22,720 nucleotides of DNA from UBA2199 sp964628035 (GTDB taxonomy: Bacteria; Acidobacteriota; Aminicenantia; UBA2199): assembly GCA_964628035.1 (NCBI GenBank), contig CAZVPI010000021.1:1-22720 (forward strand). The letters run 5' to 3'. Below the pieces are notes generated by a model. It had not been told where the DNA came from. It searched no databases and saw only the letters and a list, made by a program, of their open reading frames with translations. The position numbers and the translations under genes are program-made. Positions within the stretch are counted from its first letter, which is position 1, and each line of letters starts with the position of its first letter. Of the stretch, positions 7,517-15,173 are shown in pieces.

Positions 7517-8506
7517 TTATATCCAATCCGACTCGCCGATCTTCTTCAGCTTCTTCTCGATGCGCACCTTCACCCCGTCCATGCCCTCGCACACCTCGCG
7601 CAGGACCTTGCGGCAGGCATGCGCGTCAGGCGGCTCGGGCGGCTCGGGGATCTCGATGTCGAGCTCCGGGATCTCGAAATGCATGCCCGGCACCTCGATC
7701 GACTCGATGTCCACGTCCTTGCCGCCGCGGAAAATGCGCAGCACCTTGCGCTTGCGCTCAAAATCGGGAGCCGCCTTCACCGCCAGGCGCATGCCGCGGC
7801 GCACGATCGCGATCTCGACCTCGTCGCCCTGCTTCAGCTCCGCCAGCGCCTCATGGATGTCGCCGGTCTTGCCGATGCTCTTCTTTCCCACCTGGACGAT
7901 GACGTCCCCCGACTTGAGGCCCGCCTGCGCCGCCGGTGTCCCCTCTTCCACGCCGGTGACCAGGATCCCCTCCCCGGGCTTGACGCTGAAATAGCCGGCG
8001 AGGTCGCTGTCCAGGTCCAGAATGCTCACACCCAGGTAGGGTGCCGGACGCAGGTCCTTGAAGCGGGGAGCGACCTTCCAGCGGAAGGCCTTGGGCGTCT
8101 CGCGCTTGCCCAGGACCGCCTTGACCTCCAAGGCCTTGCCCTGGCGCCTCAGCCCGACCTTGACGGCGCTTCCCGGAGCCAGGCCGCCGATGAGGTCGAC
8201 CAGCGCCTGCGGACTGCCTATGTTCTCGCCGTTGACCGTCAGCAGGACGTCCTTCTCCAGGATGCCCGCCTTTTCGGCGGCGCTTTCCTTTTCCACGCCG
8301 ATCACGCGCACGCCCGCTTTCAGCCCCAGGTCCCCTTTTTCGCCTTCGTCGAGGCTGCGCACCGAAACGCCGAGGAAGGCGCGCTCGCCCTTCTCCGCGG
8401 CCGGTTTGTCAACAGCCAGCAGCACCAGCGCCCCGGTCAGGCCCAGGACCAGGGCCACGGTCAGGAAGGCCTTCAACCGTCCGTTCAGCTTGTTCCGTCT
8501 ATTCAT
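7517..8506 (-). CDS. Membrane-anchored protein with two PDZ domains and no protease domain
   Basis: The 329-residue protein has a basic N-terminus and a single hydrophobic segment (about 12-31), a signal anchor or uncleaved signal. PDZ1 spans about 43-132 (FLGVSVRSL, then AAEKAGILEKDVLLTVNGE) and PDZ2 about 155-246 (YLGVSILDL, then AAQAGLKSGDVIVQVGKKSI). These match HtrA/CtpA-type PDZ domains, but no Ser-protease catalytic region is present in or next to the gene. The last 80 residues hold an acidic run with alternating Ile-Pro-Glu (about 270-293), two Cys (298 and 305) and a lysine-rich amphipathic helix. A GAGGAGG ribosome site lies 5 bases upstream of the ATG. The gene is monocistronic with its own terminator. 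It probably acts outside the cytoplasmic membrane as a peptide-binding scaffold or adaptor. Confidence 0.86.
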   Translation of the reverse strand: MNRRNKLNGRLKAFLTVALVLGLTGALVLLAVDKPAAEKGERAFLGVSVRSLDEGEKGDLGLKAGVRVIGVEKESAAEKAGILEKDVLLTVNGENIGSPQALVDLIGGLAPGSAVKVGLRRQGKALEVKAVLGKRETPKAFRWKVAPRFKDLRPAPYLGVSILDLDSDLAGYFSVKPGEGILVTGVEEGTPAAQAGLKSGDVIVQVGKKSIGKTGDIHEALAELKQGDEVEIAIVRRGMRLAVKAAPDFERKRKVLRIFRGGKDVDIESIEVPGMHFEIPELDIEIPEPPEPPDAHACRKVLREVCEGMDGVKVRIEKKLKKIGESDWI

Positions 8507-8657
8507 GATGTCCTCCTCATGGGTCTCGTTTCACCCGTTTAGATGCGCGCGCAGCGGAATCGGTTTCAAAAAAAAGCAAGAACGCAGGTTTGAATGGAAC
8601 GCGGGGGCGGCTGCAATCACGGCCGCGACGCGGACCGCCGCGGCGGCCATTCCCGCC

Positions 8658-10556
8658 CTATTCGGGCAAGGGCAATTCCTTCAGATCAGGGAAAGAGAAG
8701 TAGCGCCTGGCCATGACCGATCGCTTTCCTCCATGCCGGTGCTGGCTCAGGACCACGCCATGACGCTCGACCGTCAGATGGCCGTAACCGGCGTCGCCGA
8801 AGGCGAACTCCTTCAACAGGGTCATGCGGCCGTCCTGGAGCCGGTACAGCCTCTTCCAGGCATCGGTGGTCCTGGCCGGCGGCCAGGACTGGAACTCCAC
8901 GTAATAAAAATGCCCGGGCGCGACCAGGGTGATGAGCCCGCGGCAGGGGCCGACATCGCCGACCGACAGATTGGCCGTGTCGATGCGCACGATGCGCCCG
9001 CCCGATTCGGCATACCATTCGTCCAGCGGCATGCCCGGCGCTTCCGCCTGGTAGGCGAAATCGCGACTGAACCGCCCCGGGATCTCGGCGACAGGGTCGG
9101 CTCCGGCTGCGCTCAGGCGGCGGATGGTCAGGCCGCCCTCGCCCCGGACGAAGAGCAGGCCGCGGGAGAAAACGGGGAGCTTGCCGCGGCAGGGGCCGAG
9201 GTCGTCGATGCAGCCGTCCTGCCAAAGGCGTAAAAGGCTCGCCGCCGGGTTGGCGACCAGCCAGAAGCGCCTGCCGCCGCTGCGGTCGGCGCCGATGAGG
9301 CGGAAGCGGTCGCTGCGCCTCGGCGGCGGTCCGCTGAACGGCAGGACCGAACGCACGGCGCCGTAGCGGTCCAGGCAGACAAGCTCCCTGTCAACGGCAT
9401 GGTCCCGCACCCGCTCGGGCCTCTTCCCTGCGGCCGTTGCACCGCCGCTCCGCCTTAAGTAGACGAAGCCCTCGCCGTCAAACTGGAAGGGGAATGTCTG
9501 GGAATCGACTAGTTCCTGGCTTGGGCAGCGGTGAAGGAGCGCCCAGGACATGTCGTCCGCGTCCAGGCGGCCGAGGAGGCTCTCGCCGTCGCGCATGTCG
9601 TAGCCGCCCAGGAAAAGCCGCCCATCTTCCTCGTGCAGCAGCCCGTCCCAGAAAATCGTGCCCGGCGGCGCCACGGTCCGTTGCGCCGCGCCTTCGATCA
9701 GGGTCAATCCGCGGGAATGCTCGGCCAGCAACGCCCGGCCTCCGTCCAGGAGAAAGACCCGCGACCCCCAGAACGGGGGCCGGCCCTGAACAAGCCAAGT
9801 GATCCCCAGCGCGAGGGCGAAAGCCGGCAGCAGCAGCGGGACGAAGACCCGCAGCTGGCGGCGGTTGAAGGCCCGCACCGGCCTCAGGTCGAACTTCCGG
9901 AAGGCCAGGAAGAACGATAGGAGGAACGGCAGGGCCATCAGGAGAAAGACGGCGATGGAAGCGAGAAGCGTGGGGCTGTCGTAGCCCAGGTCCATCCAGA
10001 GGCCGGCGCCGAGCCGGGACGCGGGCATCCTGAATTTCCAGCCGAATCCCATGCGGACAAGGAACAGGCAGAGGACCAGGAAAACGCTCCAGGCGGTCCC
10101 GGCCCAGGCCGACTGCACGACAAAGTTCTCCTGGACGAGCGAGAAGGAAAAGGAGATAAGAAAGAGGGAGGCGTAGGCCAGGCTGAAGAAGGCGAAGCCG
10201 CCGCCGAAGGCGTCATGGCCGATGCGCGCATAAAGCCAGGCAAAAGCGAGATACAAGAGGACGACCGCCGTCAGCCGCGGCAGGAACTTCACCCACAGCA
10301 GCCTGGAGCGCGAGAGGGGCAGGGAGAGCAGGTATTCCATCCCTCTTTGCTTGGCGTCGAGGGCGAAGGGCGAGAGGCCCATGAACAGGGCGAAAACCAG
10401 GAGCCATAACCCTGTCATGATCAGGAATTTCTCGCCGCTGAACGGCAGCCCATGCAGCCGGTCGGCCAGCCGGGCCAGCAGCAGGGGTACGGCGGCAAGC
10501 GCCAGGACGAAAAACAGGGACTGCCGCCCGACCTCACGCCATTCTTTTGCGATCAT
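8658..10556 (-). CDS. ABC-2-type transporter permease with a large extracytoplasmic beta-rich domain
   Basis: Residues 1-260 hold about seven membrane helices (approximately 13-29, 43-62, 94-112, 122-142, 151-167, 196-218 and 236-257). The cytosolic motif KQRGMEYLLSLPLSRSRLLW between helices 2 and 3 is typical of ABC-2 permeases. With the N-terminus inside, seven helices put the remaining 375 residues outside the membrane. That part has recurring blades such as VFLLDGGRALL, GRLFLGGYDMRDG, ELVCLDRYGAVRSVLP and GHFYYVEF, suggesting a beta-propeller-like fold of four to six blades. The gene is the third of a GntR-ATPase-permease operon and overlaps the ATPase gene by 23 bases. Substrate is unknown; operons with YtrA-type regulators often export or sense lipid II-binding antibiotics. 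The fusion of permease and propeller in one chain is unusual among such operons. Confidence 0.84.
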   Translation of the reverse strand: MIAKEWREVGRQSLFFVLALAAVPLLLARLADRLHGLPFSGEKFLIMTGLWLLVFALFMGLSPFALDAKQRGMEYLLSLPLSRSRLLWVKFLPRLTAVVLLYLAFAWLYARIGHDAFGGGFAFFSLAYASLFLISFSFSLVQENFVVQSAWAGTAWSVFLVLCLFLVRMGFGWKFRMPASRLGAGLWMDLGYDSPTLLASIAVFLLMALPFLLSFFLAFRKFDLRPVRAFNRRQLRVFVPLLLPAFALALGITWLVQGRPPFWGSRVFLLDGGRALLAEHSRGLTLIEGAAQRTVAPPGTIFWDGLLHEEDGRLFLGGYDMRDGESLLGRLDADDMSWALLHRCPSQELVDSQTFPFQFDGEGFVYLRRSGGATAAGKRPERVRDHAVDRELVCLDRYGAVRSVLPFSGPPPRRSDRFRLIGADRSGGRRFWLVANPAASLLRLWQDGCIDDLGPCRGKLPVFSRGLLFVRGEGGLTIRRLSAAGADPVAEIPGRFSRDFAYQAEAPGMPLDEWYAESGGRIVRIDTANLSVGDVGPCRGLITLVAPGHFYYVEFQSWPPARTTDAWKRLYRLQDGRMTLLKEFAFGDAGYGHLTVERHGVVLSQHRHGGKRSVMARRYFSFPDLKELPLPE

Positions 10557-11403
10557 AGCCGCCTCCGATGAATGCCTTTACGATCTCGGGCAGGTCGATG
10601 TCCTGGAATTCCAGGGAGTGCCTGCTCCGCCACTCCTCCTGGAACGGATACACGTAAAATTCCTGGAAGGATCCCGTGTCCTTTTGAAAAAGGCAGGGCA
10701 TGCCGGCCGGCAGCGGGCCGCGGCCGACGATCTTCTTCATCCCGCTGCGCAGCGCCTCCGGGGAATCGTCCACGACGAAGCGGCCCTCCTCCATGACCAG
10801 CACCCGGTCGGGAAGCCTGGCGATCTCGCCAACGGTGTGGTTGACCGTGACCACCGCGCCTCCCGCTCCGCCTCCAGGGGCCTCCGCCGGGTGGGCGATG
10901 AACTCGATGAGCGCTTCGACGAACAGGTCGCGGATGAAGGGATCGAGCGTTTGCAGCACCTCATCCACCAAGAGCAGCGCCGGCTTCTGAGAAAGGACCA
11001 GCGACAGGTGGACGATGGCCCGCTCGCCGGCGGAAAGGTCGCGGATGCGCCTCCTGCCGCCGACACCGAGCCGCCTCAGCAGGCGGTCGTCGAAGGAGCC
11101 GGCCTGGAAAACCCGGCAGTGGAAGGCGATCGACCGGCCCACCGTCCAGTCCTCGAAGAGGCTCAGGCGGTCGGAGAGGAAGCCGATCCTGGCCGGGGAC
11201 GCCGCCGGCGAGCGCAGGACGCCGCCGGCGTCGGGCAGCAGGACCCCCGCCAGAGCGCGAAGGAGCGTGCTCTTGCCCACGCCGTTGCGGCCGGCGATCA
11301 CGGCCCACTCCCCCTGGCGCAGGCCAAGATCGATGCCGTCCAGGACACGCTTTTTCCCGTACCCCAGGGACAGGCCCCTGGTCTCGATGATGATGGGGTT
11401 CAT
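10534..11403 (-). CDS. ABC transporter ATP-binding protein (YtrB-like) with divergent signature motifs
   Basis: The 289-residue protein contains Walker A GRNGVGKST at 38-46, signature LSAGE at 123-127, Walker B LLLVDE at 143-148, D-loop TLD at 152-154 and switch His189 in VNHT. Three deviations from consensus are visible: Ala replaces the first Gly of LSGGQ, the usual Pro after the catalytic Glu is Val, and the Q-loop reads SDRL without the usual Gln. The catalytic Glu148 is kept, so ATPase activity is plausible. Residues 225-289 are a C-terminal extension beyond the ATPase core, which may contact the permease or its regulator. The ATG overlaps the regulator's stop (ATGA), and the gene runs into the permease gene; this indicates a coupled three-gene transcript. 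Confidence 0.9.
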   Translation of the reverse strand: MNPIIIETRGLSLGYGKKRVLDGIDLGLRQGEWAVIAGRNGVGKSTLLRALAGVLLPDAGGVLRSPAASPARIGFLSDRLSLFEDWTVGRSIAFHCRVFQAGSFDDRLLRRLGVGGRRRIRDLSAGERAIVHLSLVLSQKPALLLVDEVLQTLDPFIRDLFVEALIEFIAHPAEAPGGGAGGAVVTVNHTVGEIARLPDRVLVMEEGRFVVDDSPEALRSGMKKIVGRGPLPAGMPCLFQKDTGSFQEFYVYPFQEEWRSRHSLEFQDIDLPEIVKAFIGGGYDRKRMA

Positions 11404-11765
11404 GACTTCACCTTCTCTAGGAGATCCCGGATATCCGCCAGCGAAAAACCGAGGGAAACCGCCTTTTCCATGAAGGCCTTGAACTCGCTCTCCAGCATGG
11501 CCCGGCGCAGGGCGTCCTGGCGGCCGGGCGGCGCCTTGACGCGGCTGCCGCTGCCGCTGCGCCCCTCGCTGAAGCCTTCGGCCTCCAAAGCGTAATATGC
11601 CTTTGCTACGGTGTTGGGGTTGATGCGCAGCAGCCTGGCCAGGTCGCGGATCGAGGGCAGCGGGTCGCCGTCGCGCAGGCCGCCGGAAAGTATTTCCAGC
11701 TTTATAGCCTGAATGACCTGTTGGTAAACCGGCAGGGGCGACTTGGCGTCAATCGATAGGTTCAT
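11400..11765 (-). CDS. GntR-family transcriptional regulator, YtrA subfamily
   Basis: The 121-residue protein has a GntR winged helix-turn-helix at about 10-75 (PVYQQVIQAIKLEILSGGL, then PLPSIRDLARLLRINPNTVAKAYYALE), directly followed by a short C-terminal helical segment. The lack of a large effector-binding domain and the total length of about 120 residues are diagnostic of the YtrA subfamily, which regulates adjacent ABC transporter genes. Its promoter overlaps a perfect inverted repeat (11789-11808), the natural candidate for its own operator. The ATG is preceded by a purine-rich AAGGAAGAAGGAA stretch. As first gene of the operon with the ATPase and permease, it is expected to repress its own transcript until a ligand or cell-envelope signal is sensed. 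Confidence 0.93.
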   Translation of the reverse strand: MNLSIDAKSPLPVYQQVIQAIKLEILSGGLRDGDPLPSIRDLARLLRINPNTVAKAYYALEAEGFSEGRSGSGSRVKAPPGRQDALRRAMLESEFKAFMEKAVSLGFSLADIRDLLEKVKS

Positions 11766-11788
11766 TTCCTTCTTCCTTCGATTTCATG

Positions 11789-11808
11789 TGTATTACTAAA
11801 TTAATACA
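11789..11808. promoter_or_regulatory. Probable YtrA-type operator
   Basis: A perfect inverted repeat, TGTATTA - six bases - TAATACA, lies in an AT-rich island within otherwise GC-rich DNA. It covers the -10 box of the operon promoter and ends 23 bases before the regulator's start codon. Its form resembles known YtrA-type half sites in spacing and symmetry. Confidence 0.78.
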
Positions 11809-11826
11809 TTTAATTTTCCCTGTCAA
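11798..11826 (-). promoter_or_regulatory. Promoter of the GntR-ABC operon
   Basis: On the minus strand a consensus TTGACA (11826-11821) and TAATTT (11803-11798) are spaced by 17 bases. The predicted leader is about 26 bases and includes a purine-rich ribosome site. The -10 box lies inside the inverted repeat at 11789-11808. Confidence 0.75.
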
Positions 11827-11930
11827 CCCAAATCACGCTTGTTGCCAAAAACCCTCATTGCCCTCTCGCCCAGGGCTGAGATTTCCGGAGCGCAGATCGC
11901 ATTTCAATGCATGAAAACAAGGAGGGACCC

Positions 11931-13559
11931 GTGAACAAGACCATCACCCTGGTCATCCTTTTATCGCTGGTTTTACCCGCCTCCGCAGCGACCGCCGCGA
12001 TCACCTCGCCCAAAGCCGGAGAGACCTGGGCAGGGGGAACTGACCGCGAGATCGCCTGGACCTGGAGCGGCAGCGCCACGGTCAGGCTACTGCTGTACAA
12101 GCAGAGCTCAGGCAGCCTGGGGATCATCAAGAACAAATTCCCACTCAGCGACGGCCGCTGCTCCTGGAGCGTCGGCGTTTTAAAAAACGGCGCGGCCGTC
12201 CCCAGCGGCAGCGACTACTCCATCCGGCTGGTCGATACCGCCGGAGACGTGCTCATCGCCAAAAGCCCGCTTTTCTCCATCAGCGCCAGCTCGGGCACCC
12301 AACTGAACATGCTCACCATGACCGCCACCATTCTCCCTCCTGCCGGCAAGGCGATCCAGGTCAGCCGGCCGGCAAAGGGGGATGTCTGGATCCCCCTCAA
12401 ACCGTTCCACGTGAAGTGGGGCTGGGTGAACCCGAACAACGACATATTCCAGTGCGGATTCAACCCGGGCTGCCAGGGCTGTTTCACCGAAATCTGGCTC
12501 ATGCCCGCCGGCTCGTCTTCGGTCCAGAAGATCCTGCTGGCCAAGGACCGTTGCAGCGTGAGCTCCCACACCAAGGGCGTCACCTCGTTCGCCGGCGAGT
12601 ACAGCGGCATCGTCCCCTATGAGGCTGCGAGCGGCGATTACTTCGTGAGGACACGCCTCACGAACAGGCCCGATTTTTACGGCGACAGCCAGGTCTTTGA
12701 AGTGCGCTCGACCGCTTCCTCCGAATCCGGCTTCGTGGGCCCAGACCCCGGGCAGGGCCAGGTCGACCTGTGGCTGCAGGACGTCTTCATCGATTCCGAA
12801 GGCGTGATCATGATGAAAATCAAGAATGTGGGTCCCTTTTTCGAGGGCTACATCGGGTTCAGCGGCCACACCTGCGTCATGAAGGAAGGGAGCTTGAACA
12901 AGGAATTTTTCAGGGAGGACCGCCTCGTCTTCCAGAACAATGAGGTAAAACTCGTTCCGTTATTAACCTTGGGTGGCTTCCAATTCGATTCCCGACCCGA
13001 GGCACAGGGCCTGTATATCCCGGTCAACACCCTGCCGATCAGCGTTTTCGTGAAGTTGTCCGGGAGGGATGAAGTCAATGACAGCAACAACTCGATCTCA
13101 AAGGTGCTGTGCCGGCTCAAGGACGCCGACATCGGCACGGACGGCAGCCTCAATCTCATCTTCAGCCCCCAAAAGAACATCTACATCCACCGCGGGACGG
13201 CCAACTCGATCCACGAGTCCCAAGTCAAATGGGTAGACACCGCCACCTTCGAGGCCGACGTGTCGACACGGATCTCGAACTACGGCTGCAAGCCCAAGAG
13301 CTTCGACATCTGGCTGTACGCCGACAAGCTGCCAGGGCAGCTGATCTTCAAGGGCTTTCCGCTGGCGCCGGGCAAGCGGGAGACCCTCACGCAGCGGGTC
13401 CAGGTCAAGCTGGCCTCGCGCTGCGGCGCCCACGGCCTGGTGCTCATCGCCGACCCCCAGGAGCATGACAACCAGCCCTATCCCGACTCCTACATGAACA
13501 ACTTCATCAACGCCACCCTGAACGTCCTCTGCGGTGGATCGGTCCAGGGAGGAGGCTGA
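11931..13559 (+). CDS. Secreted protein with Kre9-like Ig domains and CARDB-like modules
   Basis: The GTG at 11931 is chosen because AAGGAGGG (11919-11926) sits four bases upstream; an in-frame ATG at 11907 would place that site inside the gene. The 542-residue product has a signal peptide (about 1-19, cleaved near PASA). Residues 22-115 form a Kre9/KNH-like Ig domain (SPKAGETWAGGTDREIAWTW, ending in a YSIRLVDTAGD strand). A second related domain starts at about 135 (SRPAKGDVWIPLKPFHVKWG) and contains four Cys in a short span. From about 280 two modules look like CARDB-type adhesion domains (VFIDSEGVIMMKIKNVGP; EVNDSNNSISKV). No enzyme motif is seen. It is probably a cell-surface or extracellular protein. 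The gene is divergent from the GntR operon and stands alone. Confidence 0.8.
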   Translation: MNKTITLVILLSLVLPASAATAAITSPKAGETWAGGTDREIAWTWSGSATVRLLLYKQSSGSLGIIKNKFPLSDGRCSWSVGVLKNGAAVPSGSDYSIRLVDTAGDVLIAKSPLFSISASSGTQLNMLTMTATILPPAGKAIQVSRPAKGDVWIPLKPFHVKWGWVNPNNDIFQCGFNPGCQGCFTEIWLMPAGSSSVQKILLAKDRCSVSSHTKGVTSFAGEYSGIVPYEAASGDYFVRTRLTNRPDFYGDSQVFEVRSTASSESGFVGPDPGQGQVDLWLQDVFIDSEGVIMMKIKNVGPFFEGYIGFSGHTCVMKEGSLNKEFFREDRLVFQNNEVKLVPLLTLGGFQFDSRPEAQGLYIPVNTLPISVFVKLSGRDEVNDSNNSISKVLCRLKDADIGTDGSLNLIFSPQKNIYIHRGTANSIHESQVKWVDTATFEADVSTRISNYGCKPKSFDIWLYADKLPGQLIFKGFPLAPGKRETLTQRVQVKLASRCGAHGLVLIADPQEHDNQPYPDSYMNNFINATLNVLCGGSVQGGG

Positions 13560-13602
13560 CAAGGGAGGGAGAGGGGGCCTTCCCCTCCCGCCGCCGGGCC
13601 CT

Positions 13603-13631
13603 TTGATTTCCTTCCGCGCCTGGCATACAAT
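13603..13631 (+). promoter_or_regulatory. Leaderless-type promoter of the TPM gene
   Basis: TTGATT (13603-13608) and TACAAT (13626-13631) are spaced by 17 bases. The GTG start at 13638 is six bases past the -10 box, which puts the expected transcription start at the start codon itself. No Shine-Dalgarno sequence is present. Confidence 0.76.
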
Positions 13632-13637
13632 GCCAGC

Positions 13638-14993
13638 GTGAAAAAAGCATACATCCTCCGCCTGGGAATCATCGCCGTTCTGTTGCTCGTGCCGGGCGCG
13701 CCGTGCGTGCCGCTTGCGGCCGAAACGCCTGATGCGATCGTGAATCCCATGCGCGCCTCCCATTCTTATGTCGCCGACTCCGGCGGCGTCCTCTCGCCGG
13801 AATACGTCGCCCTGATCGAGGGCGCCTGCCGCGAGCTGCAGGCCAGGACCACGGCCGAGCTGGCCGTGGTCACGGTCGGCGACCTGGGCGGGCTGACGGC
13901 CGAGGAGTTCGCCGAAAGGGTGTTCCGCCGCTTCGCCATCGGCGCCAGAGGCAGGGACAACGGCCTGCTGCTCCTCTGTTCGCGCGAAGACCGCGTGATG
14001 CGCCTGGAGGTAGGCTACGGGCTGGAGGCCGACATCCCCGACGCCCTGGCCTCGCGCCTGCTCGAGGATACCGCACTGCCCGACCTGCGCGACGGCCGCT
14101 TCGGCCGGGGCCTGTTCCTGGCTGTCCGCGGCATCGCCATCCAGGCGGCCCGGGCGGCGGGCATCGCGCTGGCCGTCCCCGAGCCGGCCGCCTGGCCGGT
14201 CGAGGCGGAGCCTCCCAGCCCCAAGAACGCCCCCCCGCCGAAAAAGAAACCAAAATGGGACCCGCTGCGCGCCTCGTTGTATTTCGGCGGCGGCATCCTG
14301 GCTTTCGCCGTGCTGGCCATCGCCCTCACCGTGAGGCGCTTCCACCGCGCCCGCGGCAGGGCCGCCCGGGCGCGCATCGCCGGCGGCGCGCCGGCGAGCG
14401 TCATCCTGGCCTGGATCGGCGGCGTCGTCTCCTTTTTCCTCATCCTCGGCTTCGGCGGCGCGTTCCTCACGCCGCTCGTCGCCATGCTGGCCGCCCCGGG
14501 GCTGGCCACATTCGGCCGCCTCTTTGCCGGCCGGGTGCTGAAAAAGCGGCTCGGCTCCTACCGTCTCCCCTGCGCAAAGTGCGGCGCCGCCATGGACCTG
14601 CTCGCCGAGGACGAGGACGACGCTTCTCTCCGTGAAGAGGAGGCGGCCGAGGAAAAGGCCGGCGGCATGGACTACGAGTTCTGGCGCTGCCCGCGGTGCG
14701 GCGCCGACGAGAAGCTGGCCGTGAAGCTGGGCAAGGCGTCCAAGTGCCCGCAGTGCGGGCGCCGCACCCTCAAGTCCAGCACCACGACCCTGGCGGCGGC
14801 GACCCGCGAGAACGGCGGCCGCACGCGAACCACCGAGACCTGCCTTAACCCCAGCTGCAAGTACACCAAGACCCGCGAGAGTTCGACGCCCCGCCTCTCC
14901 TCCCCGAGTTCATCCTCGACCGGCGCCCCGCGCTCCGCGGGCTCGTTCGGCGGCGGACGATCGGGCGGAGCAGGGGCCACGAAGAAATTCTAG
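13638..14993 (+). CDS. TPM-domain (YgcG-like) membrane protein with C-terminal zinc ribbons
   Basis: The 451-residue protein starts with GTG and has a signal peptide (about 1-28). Residues 42-180 form a TPM domain (also TLP18.3/Psb32/MOLO-1): SYVADSGGVLSPE, TTAELAVVTVGDLGG, RDNGLLLLCSREDRVMRLEV and GLEADIPD. A proline-lysine linker (about 203-214) leads to hydrophobic segments at about 217-237 and 255-290. The C-terminal part is unusual: CAKC, CPRC, CPQC and CLNPSC provide Cys pairs for two zinc ribbons, followed by a Ser-rich and Gly-rich tail (GGGRSGGAGATKKF). TPM proteins sit in membranes and are linked to photosystem repair in plants and to envelope functions in bacteria, without a settled activity. 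The gene is alone behind a leaderless-type promoter. Confidence 0.86.
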   Translation: MKKAYILRLGIIAVLLLVPGAPCVPLAAETPDAIVNPMRASHSYVADSGGVLSPEYVALIEGACRELQARTTAELAVVTVGDLGGLTAEEFAERVFRRFAIGARGRDNGLLLLCSREDRVMRLEVGYGLEADIPDALASRLLEDTALPDLRDGRFGRGLFLAVRGIAIQAARAAGIALAVPEPAAWPVEAEPPSPKNAPPPKKKPKWDPLRASLYFGGGILAFAVLAIALTVRRFHRARGRAARARIAGGAPASVILAWIGGVVSFFLILGFGGAFLTPLVAMLAAPGLATFGRLFAGRVLKKRLGSYRLPCAKCGAAMDLLAEDEDDASLREEEAAEEKAGGMDYEFWRCPRCGADEKLAVKLGKASKCPQCGRRTLKSSTTTLAAATRENGGRTRTTETCLNPSCKYTKTRESSTPRLSSPSSSSTGAPRSAGSFGGGRSGGAGATKKF

Positions 14994-15069
14994 AACGAGC
15001 TCAGGGTTGGTGGTAAAGGCAGTGCTGCCAACGAGCACGTGAAAGATCTCTTGCTTCACCTTGGCCTTT
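14993..15069. repeat. Dispersed intergenic repeat, copy B
   Basis: Beginning in the stop codon of the TPM gene, the stretch reads GAACGAGCTCAGGGTTGGTGG and later AACGAGC (15030-15036) followed by a tail ending TTGCTTCACCTTGGCCTT. From AACGAGC onward it matches copy A (7396-7434) at 30 of 39 positions by hand count. It includes a small hairpin GGCAG-TG-CTGCC. No reading frame is evident. Confidence 0.5.
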
Positions 15070-15121
15070 TGTCTTGTTCCAATTGCCTTTTTTTCTTCCT
15101 GGCGCGCGAAGCGCGCTCCCC

Positions 15122-15142
15122 GTCACTCGTCACTTGTCACTC
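15122..15142. repeat. Three tandem heptamers (GTCACTY)
   Basis: GTCACTC, GTCACTT and GTCACTC follow each other without gaps upstream of the tRNA gene. The promoter -35 box TTGTCA spans the junction between the second and third units, so the T in unit two creates the box. A self-complementary GCGCGC-GAA-GCGCGC sequence lies just upstream. Confidence 0.75.
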
Positions 15143-15162
15143 GCCGCTGTTTCAGGTATAAT
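15134..15162 (+). promoter_or_regulatory. Promoter of the tRNA(CAU)-tilS unit
   Basis: TTGTCA (15134-15139) and the perfect consensus TATAAT (15157-15162) are spaced by 17 bases. Expected transcription start is near 15169, five bases before the tRNA. Confidence 0.85.
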
Positions 15163-15173
15163 TGTTTTTTTAT

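Noticed and set aside
7457..8542. Long plus-strand frame opposite the PDZ gene
   Set aside because: It is antisense to a gene with two recognisable PDZ domains, a good ribosome site and its own terminator; its composition is the low-complexity kind expected of a GC-rich shadow.
8507..8600. Stress-sigma promoter before the PDZ gene (TTGAAACC ... TCTAAA)
   Set aside because: The spacing and boxes fit neither sigma-70 nor an ECF consensus well enough to call.
13567..13589. G/C-rich hairpin after the Ig-protein gene as a terminator
   Set aside because: The stem GGGA..GGGG/CCCCTCCC needs a two-base bulge and is not followed directly by a T run; the next T-rich bases belong to the promoter of the following gene.
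13098..14345. 415-codon minus-strand frame across two plus-strand genes
   Set aside because: It is antisense to the secreted Ig protein and the TPM domain and covers their promoter; no motif is seen.
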